Assembly (NCBI GenBank): GCA_963710725.1
Contig: CAVQBJ010000002.1
Span: forward strand, 124,001 to 188,000
Source of the DNA: CAVQBJ01 sp963710725
GTDB taxonomy: Bacteria > Actinomycetota > Thermoleophilia > Solirubrobacterales > Solirubrobacteraceae
Length of the DNA stretch: 64,000 bases
Direction: 5' to 3'
The stretch's first letter is position 1. The number at the start of each line of letters is the position of its first letter. Made by a program: the position numbers and the translations under genes. Below, in pieces: positions 61,911-64,000 of this stretch. The notes beneath the pieces were generated by a model, which was given only the letters and a program-made list of their open reading frames with translations, searched no databases and was not told the origin of the DNA.

Positions 61911-62186
61911 ATGGCGGTGACCGTGAAGATCCCCACCCAGCTGCGAGCCGCAGCGGGTGGGGCGGCCGAGGCGGAGGTCGAGGGCGGCAACGTGCGTGAG
62001 GTCCTCGACAGCCTGTTCGACAGCTTCTCCGAGCTGCGCGAGCGGATCTCCGACGAGGGCGGATCGCTGCGCCGCTTCGTGAACGTCTACGTCAGCGGCG
62101 AGGACATTCGCTTCCTCGACGGCCTCGACACGACCGTGGCCGACGGCGCCGAGGTGACGATCCTGCCGGCGGTGGCCGGCGGCTGA
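61911..62186 (+). CDS. cysO: CysO/MoaD/ThiS-type sulfur carrier protein
   Basis: A 91-residue ubiquitin-fold protein ending in Gly-Gly (TILPAVAGG), the site that is adenylated and converted to a thiocarboxylate in this family. The opening VTVKIPTQLRAAAGG and the block RRFVNVYVSGEDIRFLDGLDT resemble mycobacterial CysO more than MoaD or ThiS. CysO supplies sulfur to CysM for cysteine synthesis. It starts three bases after the thrC-like stop, in the same riboswitch-controlled transcript. The activating ThiF/MoeB-like enzyme and Mec-type peptidase are not in the window. Confidence 0.88.
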   Translation: MAVTVKIPTQLRAAAGGAAEAEVEGGNVREVLDSLFDSFSELRERISDEGGSLRRFVNVYVSGEDIRFLDGLDTTVADGAEVTILPAVAGG

Positions 62187-62237
62187 GGCAGCGGCCCGGG
62201 CGCGGGGCGCCTGTGGCCGCAGCCGCCGCCGTGGCGG

Positions 62238-62516
62238 TCAGGCGGCGCGGGGCTGGTCGAGCGGCGCGGCCGAGTCGGGCCGCGGTGACTGCGGTGGGGC
62301 GGCGGTCAGATGGCGCGGCCCGTCGAGGCGCAGATGGCGGTCGTGGCGGATGCGCCCGGCCGAGTCGAGCCGCGCGAGCTGCACGCGGCGGCCCTGGCGC
62401 ACCTCGAGGATGATGCCGTCGCGACTGTCGTGGATCTCGACGACCGCGCGCGGGCTTCGCGCCCGGATCGCGGCGATGAAACGGCACTGCTCCACGGTTA
62501 GCTCGAGCGACTCCAT
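62238..62516 (-). CDS. Small hypothetical protein
   Basis: A 92-residue frame starting at the ATG at 62516: MESLELTVEQCRFIAAIRAR, then AVVEIHDSRDGIILEVRQGR and further basic strand-like segments. The alternation of hydrophobic and charged residues suggests a small beta-rich fold, but no family is recognised. There is no strong ribosome site. It is convergent with cysO. Confidence 0.5.
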   Translation of the reverse strand: MESLELTVEQCRFIAAIRARSPRAVVEIHDSRDGIILEVRQGRRVQLARLDSAGRIRHDRHLRLDGPRHLTAAPPQSPRPDSAAPLDQPRAA

Positions 62517-62663
62517 ACGTGTTCTTCGGCGTGACGGCGAACATCCTGTAGGGCTTCCGGAGTTGCATGGCCGGTCGCGCCCGGGGGTGGAATCCGGGAC
62601 GGGGGCCCACGGGCCGGGGCCCGCCGGGGCGCGGCCGGGGCGATCTGCGTCGCGGTCATTGCG

Positions 62664-62710
62664 CCGAGGGTGACGCGGGCGTGACGTATGCGCCCCGCGG
62701 GTCACGCTAC
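62664..62710. repeat. Dispersed intergenic repeat, copy C
   Basis: 47 bases aligning without gaps to 62832-62878 of copy B at 37 positions. AACCGGATTGG follows at 62723-62733, at the same relative distance as in copy A. The following GCCGGCGGCC-type segment is also shared with copy A after a short insertion, so the element probably extends to about 62770. Confidence 0.6.
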
Positions 62711-62812
62711 GTGTCCGTGACGTAACCGGATTGGAACGCGAGTGTGTCGGCCGGCGGCCGCGCGGGCCTCGCAGCGGGGGGTGTGGTCCCGAACGCACAC
62801 TATGCGGCACAA

Positions 62813-62882
62813 GAGCGACCACACCCCTCGCCCGAGGGTCACGCGACGGTGACAAGTGCACCCCGCGGGTCACGGTGCGGGC
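62813..62882. repeat. Dispersed intergenic repeat, copy B
   Basis: 70 bases matching copy A (35188-35257) at 57 positions without gaps. The palindromic core GTCAC-N6-GTGAC is conserved. It lies between the small hypothetical gene and the membrane protein at 63045. Confidence 0.65.
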
Positions 62883-62916
62883 TCGCCGCGTCACGGGATC
62901 GTCGCGCGAGCGTGCC

Positions 62917-63004
62917 GCGCGCCCGGGGGGTCAACCGGGCTCGGCTCCGACGGCCGCGTCGCGCGCCCGGGGGGTCAACCGGATTCGGTTCCGACGGCCG
63001 CGCC
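62917..63004. repeat. Two tandem copies of a 44-bp unit
   Basis: 62917-62960 and 62961-63004 are identical except for four transition-type differences. Each unit contains CCCGGGGGGTCAACCGG and CCGACGGCCGCG. The second copy carries AACCGGATT, linking it to the dispersed repeat family. It lies 40 bases upstream of the next gene. Confidence 0.75.
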
Positions 63005-63044
63005 GCGCCGCCTCCCGCGTGAGCGCGTGTGCTATCTCCTGGGC

Positions 63045-63539
63045 ATGTCGCGCCTCGAGATCCAACTGCCGCTGTGGCTGCGCTGGGTGCTCGCGGTCGC
63101 CTTCTTCGCGAGCCTCGGCCTCACCGCGGTGATCATCGTGCACGCGAACTCGACGGTGTCGACCGCCGGCACCCAGGCCGAGGTCCAGGCGAACGAGGTC
63201 GGGCGGGTCGTCGTCAGCCAGGACCAGGCCCCGCACACCGCGCCGCTTCGCGCGGGGGCATCGCCGCGGGCCGCGCTCACAGCGGCAATCGCCGGCGACG
63301 TGCGCGCGCGCATCGCGACGCGCGATCTGACCGGACCGCTGCAGTCCGTGACCTGCTCGCCGGGACGGACGCAGCACCGCGGGCGCCGCCCGTTCGTGTG
63401 CGCCGTCACCGCCGCGTCGATTCGCTACGTGTTCTACGGGGTGGCCGATCGGCGTGCCCGCCTGCTCACCTGGTGCAAGGAGGATGCGGTCGCCGAGGCG
63501 GGTCTGACGGTGCCGCTCAGCCCTCGCTGCGAGGCGTGA
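63045..63539 (+). CDS. Hypothetical single-pass membrane protein with exported cysteines
   Basis: A 164-residue protein: short cytoplasmic N-terminus, one helix (WLRWVLAVAFFASLGLTAVIIV, residues 11-32) and an extracytoplasmic domain. That domain has four cysteines (in VTCSPG, FVCAV, TWCKED and SPRCEA) that could form two disulfides. No family recognised. No ribosome site is evident before the ATG at 63045. It is followed by the GGDEF gene after 148 bases. Confidence 0.65.
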   Translation: MSRLEIQLPLWLRWVLAVAFFASLGLTAVIIVHANSTVSTAGTQAEVQANEVGRVVVSQDQAPHTAPLRAGASPRAALTAAIAGDVRARIATRDLTGPLQSVTCSPGRTQHRGRRPFVCAVTAASIRYVFYGVADRRARLLTWCKEDAVAEAGLTVPLSPRCEA

Positions 63540-63586
63540 CCGCGCGGCGTCGGTCACGACGCGGCGGCTGCGATGGTGGACTTCGG

Positions 63587-63615
63587 CTCAATATCGGAGT
63601 CGCAGCGACCGATGT
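63587..63615 (+). promoter_or_regulatory. Possible sigma-28-type promoter of the GGDEF gene
   Basis: CTCAA at 63587-63591 and CCGATGT at 63609-63615 resemble the CTCAA...CCGAT form of flagellar-sigma promoters. The spacing is one to two bases longer than that of the cheW promoter. It lies about 70 bases before the GGDEF start. Confidence 0.4.
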
Positions 63616-63687
63616 CTCAGGCATGCGACGTAATCACGACGAGCTGTCGTCCTGCCCGCGACGACTCGATCGAGCGAGGATCGCCTG

Positions 63688-64000
63688 ATGCTCGACCCGC
63701 AGAACGCGTCCGTGGCGCCGGCCGAGGCAGGATCCGACGCGTCGACGCCGCCGCCCGCGTCGGCGCCGCTGGCCCTCGACCCGCTCACGGGGCTTCCCGA
63801 TCGCACGGCGTTCGACGCCGGCCTGCGGAGCTCGCTCAGCCATGCGCCCGATGCGAAGGGCGCGGCCGTGATCGTCATCGGCGTCGATCAGCTGTCGCGC
63901 GTCGTCGACGCGCTCGGCCCGCGCGCCGCCGACGAGGTGCTGCGCACGACCGCGGGCCGGCTGCGTCGCCTCGCCGCGGACGGCGCGACCCTGGCCCGCC
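63688..64000 (+). CDS. GGDEF-domain protein (3' end outside window)
   Basis: The first ~104 residues of a protein that enters a GGDEF domain after a 30-residue Ala/Pro-rich leader. The opening DPLTGLPDRTAFDAGLRSSL and the metal-binding strand region VIVIGVDQLSRVVDALGPRAADEVLR are typical; the GGDEF motif itself would lie beyond the edge. Note VDQL rather than DLD at the metal site. The ATG at 63688 has GAGGA seven bases upstream. Possibly flagellar-sigma dependent. Confidence 0.82.
   Translation, partial: MLDPQNASVAPAEAGSDASTPPPASAPLALDPLTGLPDRTAFDAGLRSSLSHAPDAKGAAVIVIGVDQLSRVVDALGPRAADEVLRTTAGRLRRLAADGATLAR

Larger units (their letters stand above)
62517..63044. other. 528-base repeat-rich non-coding region
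   Basis: No convincing gene. It contains two copies of the dispersed repeat (62664-62710 and 62813-62882), AACCGGATTGG words and a 44-bp tandem duplication (62917-63004). Several GTGAC/GTCAC words occur, often 11 bases apart. It is very GC-rich throughout. Confidence 0.6.

Noticed and set aside
1..64000. tRNA, rRNA, CRISPR, transposase, integrase or attachment sites
   Set aside because: Both strands were read for these; nothing convincing was seen. The window looks like ordinary chromosome without a recognisable mobile element.

Overview
The window is very GC-rich with dense coding on both strands, many GTG starts, a few TTG starts and many 1-8 base gene overlaps. The gene content (fused secDF, ruvCAB with yebC, an Rv3645-like and an Rv1264/Rv2212-like adenylate cyclase, CysO-type sulfur carrier, pdxST, long Rel) points to an actinobacterium. 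The flagellar switch and chemotaxis genes, a SAM-I riboswitch and many GGDEF/cyclase proteins suggest the Thermoleophilia/Solirubrobacterales. That placement is inference from gene content, not a computed phylogeny.

Layout. 1-11.5 kb: partial MFS exporter behind a polyphosphate kinase 2; an alpha/beta hydrolase-sulfurtransferase pair behind a palindromic operator; an NlpC/P60 cell-wall protein with a decayed copy of its 3' end beside it; an SDR/acyl reductase; a lipoprotein made of two internal repeats; a GT39-type membrane glycosyltransferase and a UDP-galactopyranose-mutase-like flavoprotein. 11.5-19.3 kb: an FHA protein, then a compact motility operon read right to left (cheW-cheB-cheR-cheA-cheC-fliM-fliY-cheY) behind a sigma-28 promoter. 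19.3-30 kb: housekeeping and catabolism (FUSC exporter, ilvA, purU, ppx, cfa, a class V aminotransferase, acetoacetyl-CoA synthetase, acyl-CoA dehydrogenase). 30-35 kb: a complete branched-chain amino-acid-type ABC operon livG-F-H-M-J ending in a GC-rich hairpin. 35-44 kb: an RpiR/MurR regulator upstream of pdxST, a sigma-like/zinc-finger membrane protein, an RpiB-type isomerase, a metallo-beta-lactamase, a phosphohexomutase and a membrane adenylate cyclase. 44-52 kb: yebC, a soluble cyclase, ruvCAB, a zinc-ribbon/PAS protein and secDF, with tiny ORFs stitched between genes by four-base overlaps. 52-64 kb: a GGDEF-EAL protein, recJ, rel, a lipid kinase, the SAM-riboswitch-controlled threonine-synthase-like gene with its sulfur carrier, a repeat-rich non-coding stretch and a partial GGDEF gene.

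The most interesting unit is 60.4-62.2 kb: a SAM-I riboswitch in front of a zinc-ribbon threonine-synthase-like PLP enzyme, followed three bases later by a CysO-like sulfur carrier ending in Gly-Gly. SAM control is hard to reconcile with plain threonine synthesis. The arrangement suggests a thiocarboxylate-dependent homocysteine or cysteine branch using O-phosphohomoserine. Other points of note are a roughly 70-base dispersed intergenic repeat family, the ATGA-linked micro-ORFs, and the density of second-messenger enzymes (two cAMP cyclases, two GGDEF proteins and one Rel).
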